From [Phormidium] sp. LEGE 05292 (GTDB taxonomy: Bacteria; Cyanobacteriota; Cyanobacteriia; Cyanobacteriales; Aerosakkonemataceae), in the NCBI RefSeq assembly GCF_015207735.1, contig NZ_JADEWG010000003.1, forward strand, positions 62,001-126,000: a stretch of 64,000 bases of DNA, given 5' to 3'. Positions within the stretch are counted from its first letter, which is position 1. Each line of letters opens with the position of its first letter. The notes below the pieces were generated by a model that saw nothing but the letters and a program-made list of their open reading frames with translations, did not search any database and was not told the DNA's origin. Made by a program: the position numbers and the translations under genes. This document shows positions 53,644 to 63,500 of this stretch, piece by piece.

Positions 53644-55893
53644 TTATTTAACCATATTATTTTCTATTTGAGCTGCACTGAGGTTAAATATCTCTTCCAA
53701 TAGAACTTTGGCATCTGGCGCTACAGTTGTCAATCCTATATAATAAATATTTTTTTCATTTAGCGATTCCTTTAATACTTTGGCATAGATATCTCCACTA
53801 AGTGATGTTTTTTCACTGTTCATCCATAAATTTAACTTGATAGTTTTAAAAATATCTATGTTTTGCTCGGTTCTAATTTCTGCTCCTTTGCTTGATAATT
53901 TGACTATACTTGCATCATAGATTTTATCATTTATATGCTTTTCTTCTAAAATAGAGTATTGGAACAGTACTTCCTCTTTTAATGGCAGCAAAATATTTTC
54001 TTCTTTCGGCAAATGGAGGTTGTACTTTCCCTCTATTCCACTTACTTTATAAATTGAAATTGGTTCGTTAAATCCTTTTGGTTGTACCTTCATTTCTGCA
54101 TCTATTTTTACGATTTCTGCTGCTTCTTTGAGGGTAGATTCGGAAATTAAAATTTGACCGCCTACTGTGTAGGATTCAATACGGGCAGTTAAGTTTACAT
54201 GATGTCCAACTACTCCATATTTGGCGCGTTTTGCGGAACCAATATTTCCCACTACTACTTCACCAGTACTAATGCCAATTCCCATTTCGATTTTGGGCAA
54301 TCCTAAGCGTTCATTTTTTTTGTTTACACTGTCCATAGCTAACTGCATTGCTAGGGCGCAAGCGATCGCTCTTTGGGCATCATCTTCTCTTTGAGTTGGT
54401 GCACCAAAAAGCACTAAAATTGCATCACCAATAAACTCATCGATCGTTCCCTGATACTTCATAATTTGATCGGCCATTTCCCCCAAATAAATATTCAACA
54501 TGGAAACGACTGTTTCTGGCGCTAACTCTTCTGAAACTGAGGAAAAACCACGCAAATCTGACATTAAAATTGTCACCTTTCGTCTTTCTCCACCAAGTCT
54601 AAATCCGTCAGGTGATTCCAGCAAATTAGCTACTACTTCATCTGTAAGATAAAGACTAAAAGTTTTCCGAATTTCTCCGGCGGTGCGGGCAATATAGCTT
54701 ATAATAACACTTGCTGAGCCGACAAAAGCAACTACTGGCGGAATTACTGGAATCCACCAACCACCCAAAAAAGCTAGATAACCTGTTAGGAAAAAACCTG
54801 CTATTACTAACAATATACTAGTAGTTCTTTTTACAGAAAACTTGCCCACACCTCCGCGATATCGCCACTGCCAAGTTAAAACTGCGCCTATGGTAGCACC
54901 ACATAAAATCCACAACCATTCTAACGGTTCTGGCAAAGTTTTAATTAAAGGACGACCATCGATAACCGCACTGATAATCATGCTGGTTAAATGAGCATGA
55001 ATTTCTACCCCGGAAATTCTCTGGGGAATACCCACAAAACTGCTACTATAAGGCGTATATAATATATCATTTAAGCTTTCTGCGGTAGAACCAATTAAGA
55101 CAATGCGATCGCGCATCAAATCGTTAGGAATGCGATTTTTTAGCACATCTAATAGCGAAACAATTTTAAAATTCCCCGCCCCCCGAAAGTTTAAGATTAC
55201 CTGATATCCCGCCGCATCAGTACGGACATAACCCCCATCATTCGCTTCAAAAGGAACAAATACTACCTTTCCCAATTGCAAATTATTATTTTTATCTCCT
55301 GTGGCCCCTATACCTTCTTGTTTCAAATACATTAACGCTAATCTCAAACCCAAGCTTTCTGTTTTATGAAGATATAAGAACTGTCGCCGAATTTTCCCAT
55401 CCGTATCTAAAGGTAAATCATTAGCACCAATCTGTCCTTTTTCATTTAAAATTGGCGGCGGATTTACTGCTGGGCCACTAGCACCGCCTACGACTTTTTT
55501 AATGCCAATTAAATTTGGTGTAGTCCTATATAGTTGCAATAATTGCTGATGCTCAGATTCACTTCCTACAGATAAATCACGATAAATATCTAAACCTATA
55601 GCTCTAGGTTTTTGTTGTTTAATTTTTTGCAACAATTCTACTAAAATCTTGTCTTTAATCGGCCATTGTTTTAATTCTTGTAGGTCTGATTCATTAATTC
55701 CCACAATCACAATTCTAGAGTCCCTAGCTTCTCGAGGACGCAAGTGAAATAGTTGATCGTAAGCTGACCATTCCAAGGATTGAAACAACCCCGCAAAACG
55801 TAAAGCAATTACTAATAAAGTGATGCTTGGTGCAGTAATAAATACTCCACGCCATTCCCAAATTAGCTGTTTTAGTTTTAGCTTAGAAAGCAT
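53644..55893 (-). CDS. CHASE2-domain class III nucleotide cyclase with PilZ-like C-terminus
   Basis: 749 residues. One TM helix (about 15-35), an extracytoplasmic CHASE2 sensor (about 40-320), three TM helices (about 325-345, 358-380, 382-402), then the cyclase domain (about 430-615). Metal aspartates are Asp446 (LMSDLRGFS) and Asp490 (EFIGDAILV); catalytic Asn567 and Arg571 are in HVNLTARIES. The base-selecting position, Lys in adenylyl cyclases, is Glu486, and the second position is Gly560 (KYGVVG), a pattern pointing towards GTP. The tail (about 640-740; IVKLSSKGAEIRTE, YIGLTTV) resembles a PilZ domain but lacks a clear RxxxR motif. Confidence 0.9.
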   Translation of the reverse strand: MLSKLKLKQLIWEWRGVFITAPSITLLVIALRFAGLFQSLEWSAYDQLFHLRPREARDSRIVIVGINESDLQELKQWPIKDKILVELLQKIKQQKPRAIGLDIYRDLSVGSESEHQQLLQLYRTTPNLIGIKKVVGGASGPAVNPPPILNEKGQIGANDLPLDTDGKIRRQFLYLHKTESLGLRLALMYLKQEGIGATGDKNNNLQLGKVVFVPFEANDGGYVRTDAAGYQVILNFRGAGNFKIVSLLDVLKNRIPNDLMRDRIVLIGSTAESLNDILYTPYSSSFVGIPQRISGVEIHAHLTSMIISAVIDGRPLIKTLPEPLEWLWILCGATIGAVLTWQWRYRGGVGKFSVKRTTSILLVIAGFFLTGYLAFLGGWWIPVIPPVVAFVGSASVIISYIARTAGEIRKTFSLYLTDEVVANLLESPDGFRLGGERRKVTILMSDLRGFSSVSEELAPETVVSMLNIYLGEMADQIMKYQGTIDEFIGDAILVLFGAPTQREDDAQRAIACALAMQLAMDSVNKKNERLGLPKIEMGIGISTGEVVVGNIGSAKRAKYGVVGHHVNLTARIESYTVGGQILISESTLKEAAEIVKIDAEMKVQPKGFNEPISIYKVSGIEGKYNLHLPKEENILLPLKEEVLFQYSILEEKHINDKIYDASIVKLSSKGAEIRTEQNIDIFKTIKLNLWMNSEKTSLSGDIYAKVLKESLNEKNIYYIGLTTVAPDAKVLLEEIFNLSAAQIENNMVK

Positions 55894-55924
55894 ATTCAGT
55901 ATACCAATTGGTACTTACTAAATC

Positions 55925-56716
55925 CTAGTTATGTTCGGATGTACAGCAATTAAGCATTGGTTGTTCTACAATTACATTTAATCCGACCGAATCTAGGAGT
56001 TTTTTCCATTTATTTTTTAAGTTGCGGTCATCCGGTTTCTGGCGGAGTAACTCAACTAAAGTGGTTAAACTGTCATGCCAAAGACCAGCTGCTGCATATA
56101 AGGATGGACGATCGCTTGGTGCAGCTTTTTCTAACTTACTCACTAAACTAGGACTTAATTCCGTTCGCTCCACCCATCCGTCTACGATAACATTTCCACT
56201 TTTGTCTGGAAGTTCTTGGTCTGAGTTAGGTGGACAGACCATTGTGAAGAACCAATGATACATTTTGCCCACCTCTAAAGGTGCGGATAATTCATTGTTG
56301 GGTAAGGTAAAACTGACAATACCTGAATTCTCAGGAACAGGAAGAGTTTTTTGGTAAATTACTTCACCATTTGTACCGTCTAGCAGCTTAAATTCCAATG
56401 CTTCGGCGCTCGATTTGGGAACATACCAAAAGAATGTAGGATACCCTGTTAGCGTTAATCCTAAATTATTTTTAGGCATTAAGGAAGTGAGAACTCCTGT
56501 ACTTTCTATACAGCCTCCTCGCGAAGCACCTCCTGCTGTAGATGAAGGTGCGCTTCTGTCTGGCGGCTGGTAACTCTGACTGACTTCCCAGGCTAAATTT
56601 TTGACTCTAGTTACTTGTTGATTTTGTCCCTTAACCTCTGATACTAAGTTGGGAGCGATCGCTAATCCTAAACTAAGACTCACCAGCAAAGTCTTCCCAG
56701 TGAGAGCTAACTTCAT
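55925..56716 (-). CDS. DUF928-family secreted protein
   Basis: About 263 residues with a signal peptide (MKLALTGKTLLVSLSLGLAIAP, cleavage near VKGQ). The DUF928 pattern is visible: GGASRGGC, TSLMPKNNLGLTLTGYPTFFWYVP, ALEFKLLDGTNGEVIYQ, MYHWFFTMVCPP, and VDGWVERTELSP. GAGG lies seven bases before the ATG at 56716, which I prefer to 56728. DUF928 genes often neighbour CHASE2 cyclases in cyanobacteria; it may modulate the periplasmic sensor, though that is inference. It lies 31 bp upstream of the cyclase gene. Confidence 0.87.
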   Translation of the reverse strand: MKLALTGKTLLVSLSLGLAIAPNLVSEVKGQNQQVTRVKNLAWEVSQSYQPPDRSAPSSTAGGASRGGCIESTGVLTSLMPKNNLGLTLTGYPTFFWYVPKSSAEALEFKLLDGTNGEVIYQKTLPVPENSGIVSFTLPNNELSAPLEVGKMYHWFFTMVCPPNSDQELPDKSGNVIVDGWVERTELSPSLVSKLEKAAPSDRPSLYAAAGLWHDSLTTLVELLRQKPDDRNLKNKWKKLLDSVGLNVIVEQPMLNCCTSEHN

Positions 56717-56837
56717 ATTCATCCTCAAATTTTATTCTCATCTATAACAAGATAGACTCTAGTTTGGCTTAAATTGCTCCTGAATGTCAGCAATTTTTAT
56801 TATCTACAACGATCTGATATCAGTTATACTAAAGCTC

Positions 56838-57734
56838 ATGTGGCCTTCTTTTATTCCCAATTCCGTCGAGCAACTAACAGAATCTACCTCGATTGCTCTG
56901 GCACAAAACATCCAATATCAACCAATTTTCACTCCGTTAAGTACACAACCAATTGGCACAACTTACGTCAATTTGGGTAAAATTGGCACACCAATTTTAT
57001 TACTTCATGGTTTTGATAGTTCAGTATTAGAGTTCCGCCGACTGCTACCCATTCTTGCCGAAAAACAGGAAACTTGGGCGATCGATCTCTTAGGCTTTGG
57101 TTTTACGGAAAGAAACCCGCAACTTACCTTTAGTCCAAGTGCGATCGCGACTCACCTATACTATTCCTGGAAAACTTTAATCAAACAACCTGTTATTTTA
57201 GTCGGCGCTTCTATGGGAGGCGCAGCAGCAATTGATTTTGCCCTGACTTATCCCCAAGCAGTTAAGAAATTAGTTCTCATTGATAGTGCAGGTTTCACCG
57301 CAGGACCCGCTATGGGAAAATTTTTATTTCCCCCCTTGGGTTATTTAGCTACTTCCTTTTTGCGTAATCCTCAAGTCCGTCAACGCATTAGTATTAACGC
57401 TTATTGTAACCCTAACTTTGCTTCTGCTGACGCTCAATTATGTGCAGCTTTGCATTTACAAACATCCGGTTGGTCACAAGCTTTAATTGCTTTTACCAAA
57501 AGCGGTGGTTACGGTTCTTTTAGACAAAAACTTAAAGATATTGGGCAACCAACTTTAATTTTATGGGGAGAAGCTGACCGAATTTTAGGTATTGCTGATG
57601 CGGAAAAATTCGCTAATGCGATCGCCAATAGCAAACTAATCTGGATCGCCAATTGTGGTCACGTACCCCACTTAGAAAAACCAGAACTTACAGCCCAACA
57701 TATTTTCAACTTCATCACCGAAACAGACCGTTAG
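56838..57734 (+). CDS. Alpha/beta-hydrolase-fold protein
   Basis: About 298 residues. PILLLHGFDSSVLEFRRLLP (oxyanion HG), nucleophile Ser in LVGASMGGAAAIDFA, Asp in LWGEADRILG and His in NCGHVPHLEKP form a complete triad. The ATG at 56838 (MWPSFIPNSV) is preferred; an ATG at 56784 would add 18 hydrophobic residues that could act as a signal anchor, so membrane attachment cannot be excluded. Substrate unknown; epoxide-hydrolase- or lipase-like enzymes share this fold. Confidence 0.85.
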   Translation: MWPSFIPNSVEQLTESTSIALAQNIQYQPIFTPLSTQPIGTTYVNLGKIGTPILLLHGFDSSVLEFRRLLPILAEKQETWAIDLLGFGFTERNPQLTFSPSAIATHLYYSWKTLIKQPVILVGASMGGAAAIDFALTYPQAVKKLVLIDSAGFTAGPAMGKFLFPPLGYLATSFLRNPQVRQRISINAYCNPNFASADAQLCAALHLQTSGWSQALIAFTKSGGYGSFRQKLKDIGQPTLILWGEADRILGIADAEKFANAIANSKLIWIANCGHVPHLEKPELTAQHIFNFITETDR

Positions 57735-57798
57735 CAAGTTGAACAATTGCCGAGCTTTACGGAAAATTTAAATAAACTTTTTCTAATTTAGCGTCCGC

Positions 57799-58233
57799 TT
57801 AGTTTTTCAGTACTATTTGTTCGCACATCCTTTGTTCCAAATGTTCTAACAAAGTATCCACATCTTTCGCCACTTCAGTAAAACAATCAGGTGGTGAAGG
57901 TTCCGGTTCAAACTGCACCAACTTAATCTGACCACTACCGATGCCGATGAGCAAAACTTCTTGCTTAGGATTATGTGCATCTAAAATGCCCAAAATTTCC
58001 TGAAGTTGATTCTCGACCTTGTGATTTAATGCTTCGATCGCATTTCTAGGGCAGTAGACAAAATGCGGTGATGGTTCCAGATCGATACCCAAAGTATCTT
58101 CACTTTCTCCCCTTTGTTGCATTAGCCCCCAAGCTAAGGCAGCTAATTCTTTCTGATTTTGCTTGACGAATTCATTTAACTGTTGTCGCCAGTTATTCGC
58201 GCCCTGATTTGACTGGGTACTACCAAACATCAT
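57799..58233 (-). CDS. Conserved cyanobacterial protein of unknown function (possibly CcmS-like)
   Basis: 144 residues, acidic, soluble. A helical N-terminal half (NNWRQQLNEFVKQNQKELAALAWGL) leads to GIDLEPSPHFVYCPRNAIEALN, ILGILDAHNP, and IGIGSGQIKLVQFEPEPSPP near the C-terminus. I recall a resemblance to the small beta-carboxysome assembly chaperone CcmS, but cannot confirm it here; no ccm genes are adjacent. It converges on the alpha/beta-hydrolase gene. Confidence 0.72.
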   Translation of the reverse strand: MMFGSTQSNQGANNWRQQLNEFVKQNQKELAALAWGLMQQRGESEDTLGIDLEPSPHFVYCPRNAIEALNHKVENQLQEILGILDAHNPKQEVLLIGIGSGQIKLVQFEPEPSPPDCFTEVAKDVDTLLEHLEQRMCEQIVLKN

Positions 58234-58924
58234 AATTATTTGCGTTCTGTCGTTGCCAATGTGAATTCAAATTTCTACTTAGACTACACTCGCCAAAGGT
58301 TAGCATAAAATTTCCCTCGATCGAGTAATTCTTTGTTTTGTTTCAGAATCTACTACTTTGCCATCTTTACCATAATTAATTACTAGAGATAGCATAGTTT
58401 TATCAAACAAGTGGTAGCTTCTGGATTAAGTCTTAAGCTTCTGCTATCTTAACGGTTATTATCACCTCTGGAAGTATATTTCAAAACTACCATAAGTAAT
58501 ATTGGCAGCAATCTCGCCAGGAAATTAAAAGACAATTCGCCGAACTAGGTCGAAAAAATTCCAGAATCGCAGCATCATCGAACCCGATTCAATGCCATCA
58601 AGAGTAATTCTTTACAGGTCGAACAGTACCATAGTAAATTCTACTCACTTAATTCTGACAAATCTCCGAAAATCGACTTTACCCAACTTTTTCCTTCCTG
58701 GAATATGCAAAAAAACTCAAATGCACCTGTACCAGACCAAACTAACATCATTAATATTAACGCCTATTTCCCACAGATCAATAAATTAAGAGATGATTTC
58801 TCCATTATTTGCGCTCTGTATGGAAAGCAGTTAGCTAAAATTTAGTTAAGTTCAGCTACTCAGCCTGCAACCCCAAACACCAATCGCTGATAAAATCAAA
58901 GCTTTCAGCATCCTCAACAACATC
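58234..58924. other. Intergenic region, with a possible decayed coding stretch
   Basis: About 690 bp. One plus-strand frame, 58549-58845, is open for 98 codons and reads protein-like (QHHRTRFNAIKSNSLQVEQ... ending QLAKI) but has no early start codon. An adjoining frame just upstream (58500-58607, WQQSRQEIKRQFAELG) looks like its 5' continuation after a frameshift. It may be a dead gene; nothing identifies it. The last ~80 bp should hold the aroC promoter. Confidence 0.4.
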
Positions 58925-60037
58925 ATGGGTAACATTTTCGGACATTTATTTCGCATTACCACATTTGGTGAATCTCATGGCGGAGGAGTCGGAGTAGTCA
59001 TCGACGGTTGTCCACCGCGACTAGAAATAACTCCCGCAGAAATTCAACAAGAATTAGACAGAAGAAGACCCGGACAGAGTAAAATTACCACCCCCCGTAA
59101 AGAAGCAGACAGCTGCGAAATTCTTTCCGGTGTTTATGAAGGTAAAACATTAGGAACTTCTATCACAATTTTGGTGAAAAATCAAGATACTCGACCCCAA
59201 GATTATGATGAAATGGCGGTAAAATATCGCCCATCCCATGCCGATGCTACCTACGACGCGAAATATGGAATTCGCAACTGGCAAGGTGGGGGGCGTTCCT
59301 CGGCGCGAGAGACAATCGGGAGAGTGGCAGCGGGTGCGATCGCTAAAAAAATCCTTAAACAAATCGCCAACGTAGAGATTATCGGTTACGTTAAACGCAT
59401 CAAAGACCTCGAAGCAGTCGTTGACCCCAACACAGTCACGATGGAACAAGTAGAAAGTAACATCGTTCGCTGTCCTGAGTCCGAATGTGCAGACCGGATG
59501 ATTGAACTAATCGAGGAAGTAAGACGAGAAGGCGACTCGATCGGTGGTGTAGTAGAGTGTGTGGCTCGCAACATTCCTCCCGGATTAGGTGAGCCAGTAT
59601 TCGATAAACTAGAAGCAGACTTAGCAAAAGGTGTGATGTCCTTACCCGCCAGTAAAGGATTTGAAATTGGTTCCGGCTTTGCAGGTACTTTACTAACAGG
59701 CAGCGAACACAACGACGAATTTTATACTGACGCAGAAGGTCACATCCGAACCGTCACCAACCGATCGGGCGGTATTCAGGGTGGCATTTCCAACGGTGAA
59801 AATATCATCATCCGAGTAGCGTTTAAACCAACTGCTACGATCCGAAAAGAACAGCGTACTGTAACCAATGAAGGAGAAGCAACCACCTTGGCAGCCAAAG
59901 GAAGACATGACCCTTGCGTATTACCTAGAGCAGTGCCTATGGTAGAAGCAATGGTTGCCTTAGTGTTGTGCGATCACCTTCTGCGGCAACAGGGGCAATG
60001 CGGCACCTTGAAATTTGAAGTTACACATGGAAAATAG
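58925..60037 (+). CDS. aroC: Chorismate synthase
   Basis: Makes chorismate from 5-enolpyruvylshikimate 3-phosphate, the last step of the shikimate pathway. 370 residues: [23 protein letters not shown] at the N-terminus, [75 protein letters not shown] and [19 protein letters not shown]. Flavin and phosphate-binding residues are conserved and the length is normal. Its stop overlaps the start of the MBL-fold gene by 11 bp, so the two are coupled. Confidence 0.97.
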   Translation: MGNIFGHLFRITTFGESHGGGVGVVIDGCPPRLEITPAEIQQELDRRRPGQSKITTPRKEADSCEILSGVYEGKTLGTSITILVKNQDTRPQDYDEMAVKYRPSHADATYDAKYGIRNWQGGGRSSARETIGRVAAGAIAKKILKQIANVEIIGYVKRIKDLEAVVDPNTVTMEQVESNIVRCPESECADRMIELIEEVRREGDSIGGVVECVARNIPPGLGEPVFDKLEADLAKGVMSLPASKGFEIGSGFAGTLLTGSEHNDEFYTDAEGHIRTVTNRSGGIQGGISNGENIIIRVAFKPTATIRKEQRTVTNEGEATTLAAKGRHDPCVLPRAVPMVEAMVALVLCDHLLRQQGQCGTLKFEVTHGK

Positions 60038-60881
60038 CCATTCTTCTGATGAATTTCTAGTTCAATTCTGGGGTGTCCGAGGTAGTATCCCCACCCCTGG
60101 AAACCAAACTGCGCGTTACGGAGGGAACACCTCCTGTATCGAAATGCGAATTGGCGGCAAACGCCTAATTTTCGATGGCGGTAGCGGCTTGCACGTTTTG
60201 GGTAGAGAACTACTCAAAACTATGCCCGTTGAAGCCTATATGTTCTTTACCCATTACCATTGGGATCATATTCAAGGCGTACCAATGTTTATTCCAGCTT
60301 TTGTTGAGGGTAATCATTTTCAAATTTTTGGCGCGGTTCCCGATCAAAATGGCTCTTTAGAACAACATTTTATGGAGCGAGTGCTTCACCCCAATTCCCC
60401 AGTTCCTATTAAAGGAATGCAGGCAGATATAGAATTTTGTCACATTTCTTGCGGGGAGACAATTAAAATTGACGATATTATCATTGAAACAGGCCCCTTA
60501 AATCATCCAAACGGCGCAATGGGTTATCGCGTCAGCTGGCAAGGACATTCGGTATTTTACTGCACGGATACAGAACATTATCCAGACCATATAGATGAAA
60601 ACGTGCTGCTATTAGCTAATAATGCAGACTTGTTAATTTACGATTCTATGTATACCGATGAGGAATATCATAATCCCAAATCTCCTAAAGTTGGTTGGGG
60701 GCATTCAACTTGGGAGGAAGGAGTAAAAGTATGCGAAGCGGCAGGAGTCAAAAGGTTTGTGAAATTTCATCACGAACCTGTTCATAGCGATGAGTTTCTC
60801 GATCGCCTCGAAGAAAAAATCCTCGCTGTCTCTCCTAATGCTGTGTTAGCTAAAGAAGGCATGATTTTAAAAGTAGTTTAA
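60027..60881 (+). CDS. MBL-fold metallo-hydrolase, paralogue of the gene at 4793
   Basis: 284 residues from the ATG at 60027, inside the aroC 3' end. It has [22 protein letters not shown], the metal motif [40 protein letters not shown] and [11 protein letters not shown], all shared in order with the MBL gene at 4793-5695 (roughly 60% identical by eye). It is probably translated with aroC. The shared function is unknown; a cyclic nucleotide or tRNA-type phosphodiester is possible. Confidence 0.9.
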   Translation: MENSHSSDEFLVQFWGVRGSIPTPGNQTARYGGNTSCIEMRIGGKRLIFDGGSGLHVLGRELLKTMPVEAYMFFTHYHWDHIQGVPMFIPAFVEGNHFQIFGAVPDQNGSLEQHFMERVLHPNSPVPIKGMQADIEFCHISCGETIKIDDIIIETGPLNHPNGAMGYRVSWQGHSVFYCTDTEHYPDHIDENVLLLANNADLLIYDSMYTDEEYHNPKSPKVGWGHSTWEEGVKVCEAAGVKRFVKFHHEPVHSDEFLDRLEEKILAVSPNAVLAKEGMILKVV

Positions 60882-60968
60882 GAGAATTGTTCAGTTGTAA
60901 AAAATGGCAAAGAGTTTACAATTTGAAATATTTACACTCTATATCTATTTTCCCTGGAATAAGCAGCG

Positions 60969-62294
60969 ATGACTACTACAACTGATAATTCTCGGACACT
61001 ACCTTTGCCACCTGGAAATTTTGGTTTACCTTTGATTGGAGAAACAGTTGAGTTTCTTCGCGACCCTGATTTTATTGAAAAGCGCCAAAAGAAATACGGT
61101 TCTATTTTTAAAACCCGGATCTTTGGTGCTGATTCAATTGCGATCGTCGGAGCCGAGGCAAACCGCTTTATTCTCACCAATAACCAATATTTTGCTGTTA
61201 GTTGGCCCCCAAGTACAAAAATTCTTTTGGGGCCGAATTCTTTAACCTTACAAGAGGGTAGTCAACATCAATCTCGGCGCAAATTGCTTTCTTATGCTTT
61301 CCAACCCAAAGCATTAGCAGGTTATCTTCCGGGAATGGAAAAGATTACTCAAGAATATTTACAAAAGTGGGAAAAAATCAATACCTTAACTTGGTATCCT
61401 GAACTGAGAAATTACACTTTTGATGTTGCTAGTACTTTATTAATCTCAACAGAATCAGGTTCTCAAACATCTTTAAGCAAACTGTTTAAAGATTGGTGCG
61501 ATGGACTATTTAGTATTCCTCTTGCTTTACCTTGGACTAAATTTGGTCGGGCGTTGCGTTGCCGAAAAGAACTGTTAGCTGCAATTGAAAAGATTGTACT
61601 AAGTCGCCAAAAGGAACAGGAACCAGGGAAAGATGCGCTTGGTTTAATGTTACAAGCTAGGGATGAAGAAGGTAACGGTTTCACTTTACCAGAACTCAAA
61701 GATCAGGTTTTACTTCTGTTATTTGCTGGACATGAAACCCTAAATTCTGCACTGGGTACTTTCTGTTTATCTTTAGCGAAGTATCCAGAAGTTCGGGAAA
61801 AATTGCGTGCGGAAATTAGCCAAGTAGTTGGTAATGATTCTTTGACGCTAGAACATTTCAAGCAAATGACTTATCTGGAAATGGCGATCAAAGAAGTATT
61901 ACGAATAGTTCCTCCTGTAGGTGGTGGTTTTCGCAAGGTGGTTAAATCTTGTGAGTACAATGGCTATTATATTCCTGAAGGTTGGAATGTACTTTACCAA
62001 ATAGGTAGAACTCATGCAGATGAGTCTATTTATTATCAACCGGAAAAGTTTGATCCTGAGCGTTTTTCTCCTGAAAGAAGTGAGGATAAAAAACCTTTTA
62101 GTTATGTACCTTTTGGCGGCGGAATGCGCGAATGTTTGGGTAAAGCTTTTGCTCAATTGGTCATGAAAGTGTTTGCTGTGTATTTAGTGCGAGATTATAG
62201 TTGGGAACTTTTACCTGAGCAAAATTTGGAATTAGTAACCATACCGACACCGCATCCGAAGGATGGTTTAAAGGTAAATCTCCAACATATATAA
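60969..62294 (+). CDS. Cytochrome P450, CYP120-like
   Basis: 441 residues, soluble P450. LPLPPGNFGLPLIGETVEFLRDP is the proline-rich start; I-helix AGHET at 253-257; ExxR at Glu309-Arg312; haem loop FGGGMRECLG with ligand Cys389. Overall resemblance is to cyanobacterial CYP120, whose Synechocystis member binds and hydroxylates retinoic acid. A retinoid or apocarotenoid substrate is therefore plausible. No redox partner gene is adjacent. The next feature downstream is an AACCGCAGAGG repeat. Confidence 0.92.
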   Translation: MTTTTDNSRTLPLPPGNFGLPLIGETVEFLRDPDFIEKRQKKYGSIFKTRIFGADSIAIVGAEANRFILTNNQYFAVSWPPSTKILLGPNSLTLQEGSQHQSRRKLLSYAFQPKALAGYLPGMEKITQEYLQKWEKINTLTWYPELRNYTFDVASTLLISTESGSQTSLSKLFKDWCDGLFSIPLALPWTKFGRALRCRKELLAAIEKIVLSRQKEQEPGKDALGLMLQARDEEGNGFTLPELKDQVLLLLFAGHETLNSALGTFCLSLAKYPEVREKLRAEISQVVGNDSLTLEHFKQMTYLEMAIKEVLRIVPPVGGGFRKVVKSCEYNGYYIPEGWNVLYQIGRTHADESIYYQPEKFDPERFSPERSEDKKPFSYVPFGGGMRECLGKAFAQLVMKVFAVYLVRDYSWELLPEQNLELVTIPTPHPKDGLKVNLQHI

Positions 62295-62330
62295 TACTAA
62301 ATCAGGGTGAAAAATCTCCTTTATTAATGA

Positions 62331-62362
62331 ACCGCAGAGGACGCAGAGGACGCAGAGGAAAG
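62331..62362. repeat. AACCGCAGAGGACGCAGAGG interspersed repeat
   Basis: AACCGCAGAGGACGCAGAGG followed by further GACGCAGAGG. Members of this repeat are at about 20311-20332, 25609-25682 (inverted pair), 25735-25765 and 32578-32599 (degenerate, inverted). All lie between genes. Confidence 0.8.
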
Positions 62363-62526
62363 AGGGAGAAGATAGAGGGGGTAATTAACCCGGATTTGGT
62401 ATAACCACTAAAATTGGAAGTGGTACTGTTAATCAATCAAATCTCATCATCTAGTTATTAACAATCAATGAGAAATGAGTTTTTGGTAATGACAGCGATC
62501 GCTTCCTTCATATCCGGTTCTATATT

Positions 62527-63204
62527 ATGAAAAAATATAGCTGGTTAAATTTCTTTGCCTTGATGCTCTGTTCGTTATTAGTTTTTACTAGTTGCAGCAA
62601 CTATATTGATTCGGTCAAAAATTTGAAAGCAGGTGCAGGTAAACAAGTTATAGTTTTAGGAGATAGCATTGCTTCAGGTTATGGCGTAGAAGAAACAGAA
62701 GCTTTTCCCAGTGTTTTGAGTCAAGAATTAGGCTTACCAATTATTAATCGGGGGGTGAGTGGTGATACCACTGAAACGGGATTAAAACGCTTACAAAGTG
62801 ATGTAATTACGGCTGAACCTTGGCTAGTCATTGTGGAACTTGGTGGCAATGATTTTTTAAGAAAAATTCCTAAGTCGGAGACTGAACAAAACTTACGGCA
62901 AATTGTTACTTCGGTTCAAGAGAAGTCAGCAATCGTTGTACTTTTGGGCATGAATCTTGGTTTATTTACTGATGAATACAAAACCCTTTATCAGCGGGTA
63001 GCTAAGGAAACTAATGCTTATTTAATTCCCGAAGCTTTAAAAGGAATTTTGGACAATCCACGTTATCGCCAACAAGATTTTATTCATCCTAATGCTGAGG
63101 GGCATAAATTATTAGCCACTCGCGTTGCTACAGAATTAAAGCCTTTATTAGCAAAAGCTTCTTGGCCTTCTGCTTTAATGCAATTTCGCCCAATTAAAAA
63201 GTGA
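62527..63204 (+). CDS. GDSL/SGNH esterase, probable lipoprotein (TesA-like)
   Basis: 225 residues. A hydrophobic N-terminus ending LLVFTSCSN looks like a lipoprotein signal with Cys near residue 23, though the lipobox is imperfect. GDSL blocks: block I VLGDSIASGYG (Ser), block II NRGVSGDTTETG, block III ELGGNDFLR (Asn) and block V DFIHPNAEGH (Asp/His). It resembles TesA arylesterase/lysophospholipase, likely acting on lipids at the membrane or in the periplasm. Confidence 0.88.
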   Translation: MKKYSWLNFFALMLCSLLVFTSCSNYIDSVKNLKAGAGKQVIVLGDSIASGYGVEETEAFPSVLSQELGLPIINRGVSGDTTETGLKRLQSDVITAEPWLVIVELGGNDFLRKIPKSETEQNLRQIVTSVQEKSAIVVLLGMNLGLFTDEYKTLYQRVAKETNAYLIPEALKGILDNPRYRQQDFIHPNAEGHKLLATRVATELKPLLAKASWPSALMQFRPIKK

Positions 63205-63421
63205 TGCAGATCGTGCAAAGCTCCGATCAAACAAAATATTTTATCTTTTAGTTAAATTCTGTAACAAATGATTCGGTTTTCTTTTGCTACTTCTGCATAG
63301 CGATTCTGGGAATTTTGTGGGCAATTAAACTTAAAATAGTGAAAAAAAATTTATTCTTTCTCTACCCTTGTACTCTAAAATAGAGATTTGGCTTTTAATA
63401 TGTATGACCCGCATCTATTCC

Positions 63422-63476
63422 TGAGACTTTGACTAGGGGTAGGTTCACTGCGGCTTATGTATAAAGTCTCAAGCCG
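63422..63476 (+). promoter_or_regulatory. Leader with two mutually exclusive hairpins upstream of the arginine dihydrolase gene
   Basis: TGAGACTTT (63422-63430) can pair with AAAGTCTCA (63463-63471); CGGCTT (63451-63456) can pair with AAGCCG (63471-63476). The pairings share a base and interlock, so one stem or a pseudoknot could form, 25-80 bases ahead of the ATG. A regulatory leader is possible but unproven. Confidence 0.35.
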
Positions 63477-63500
63477 TAAAGTTGAGCTAGTTGATTTATT

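Noticed and set aside
58592-58789. 65-codon plus-strand frame
   Set aside because: The neighbouring frame (58549-58845) is more protein-like; neither is convincing as an intact gene.
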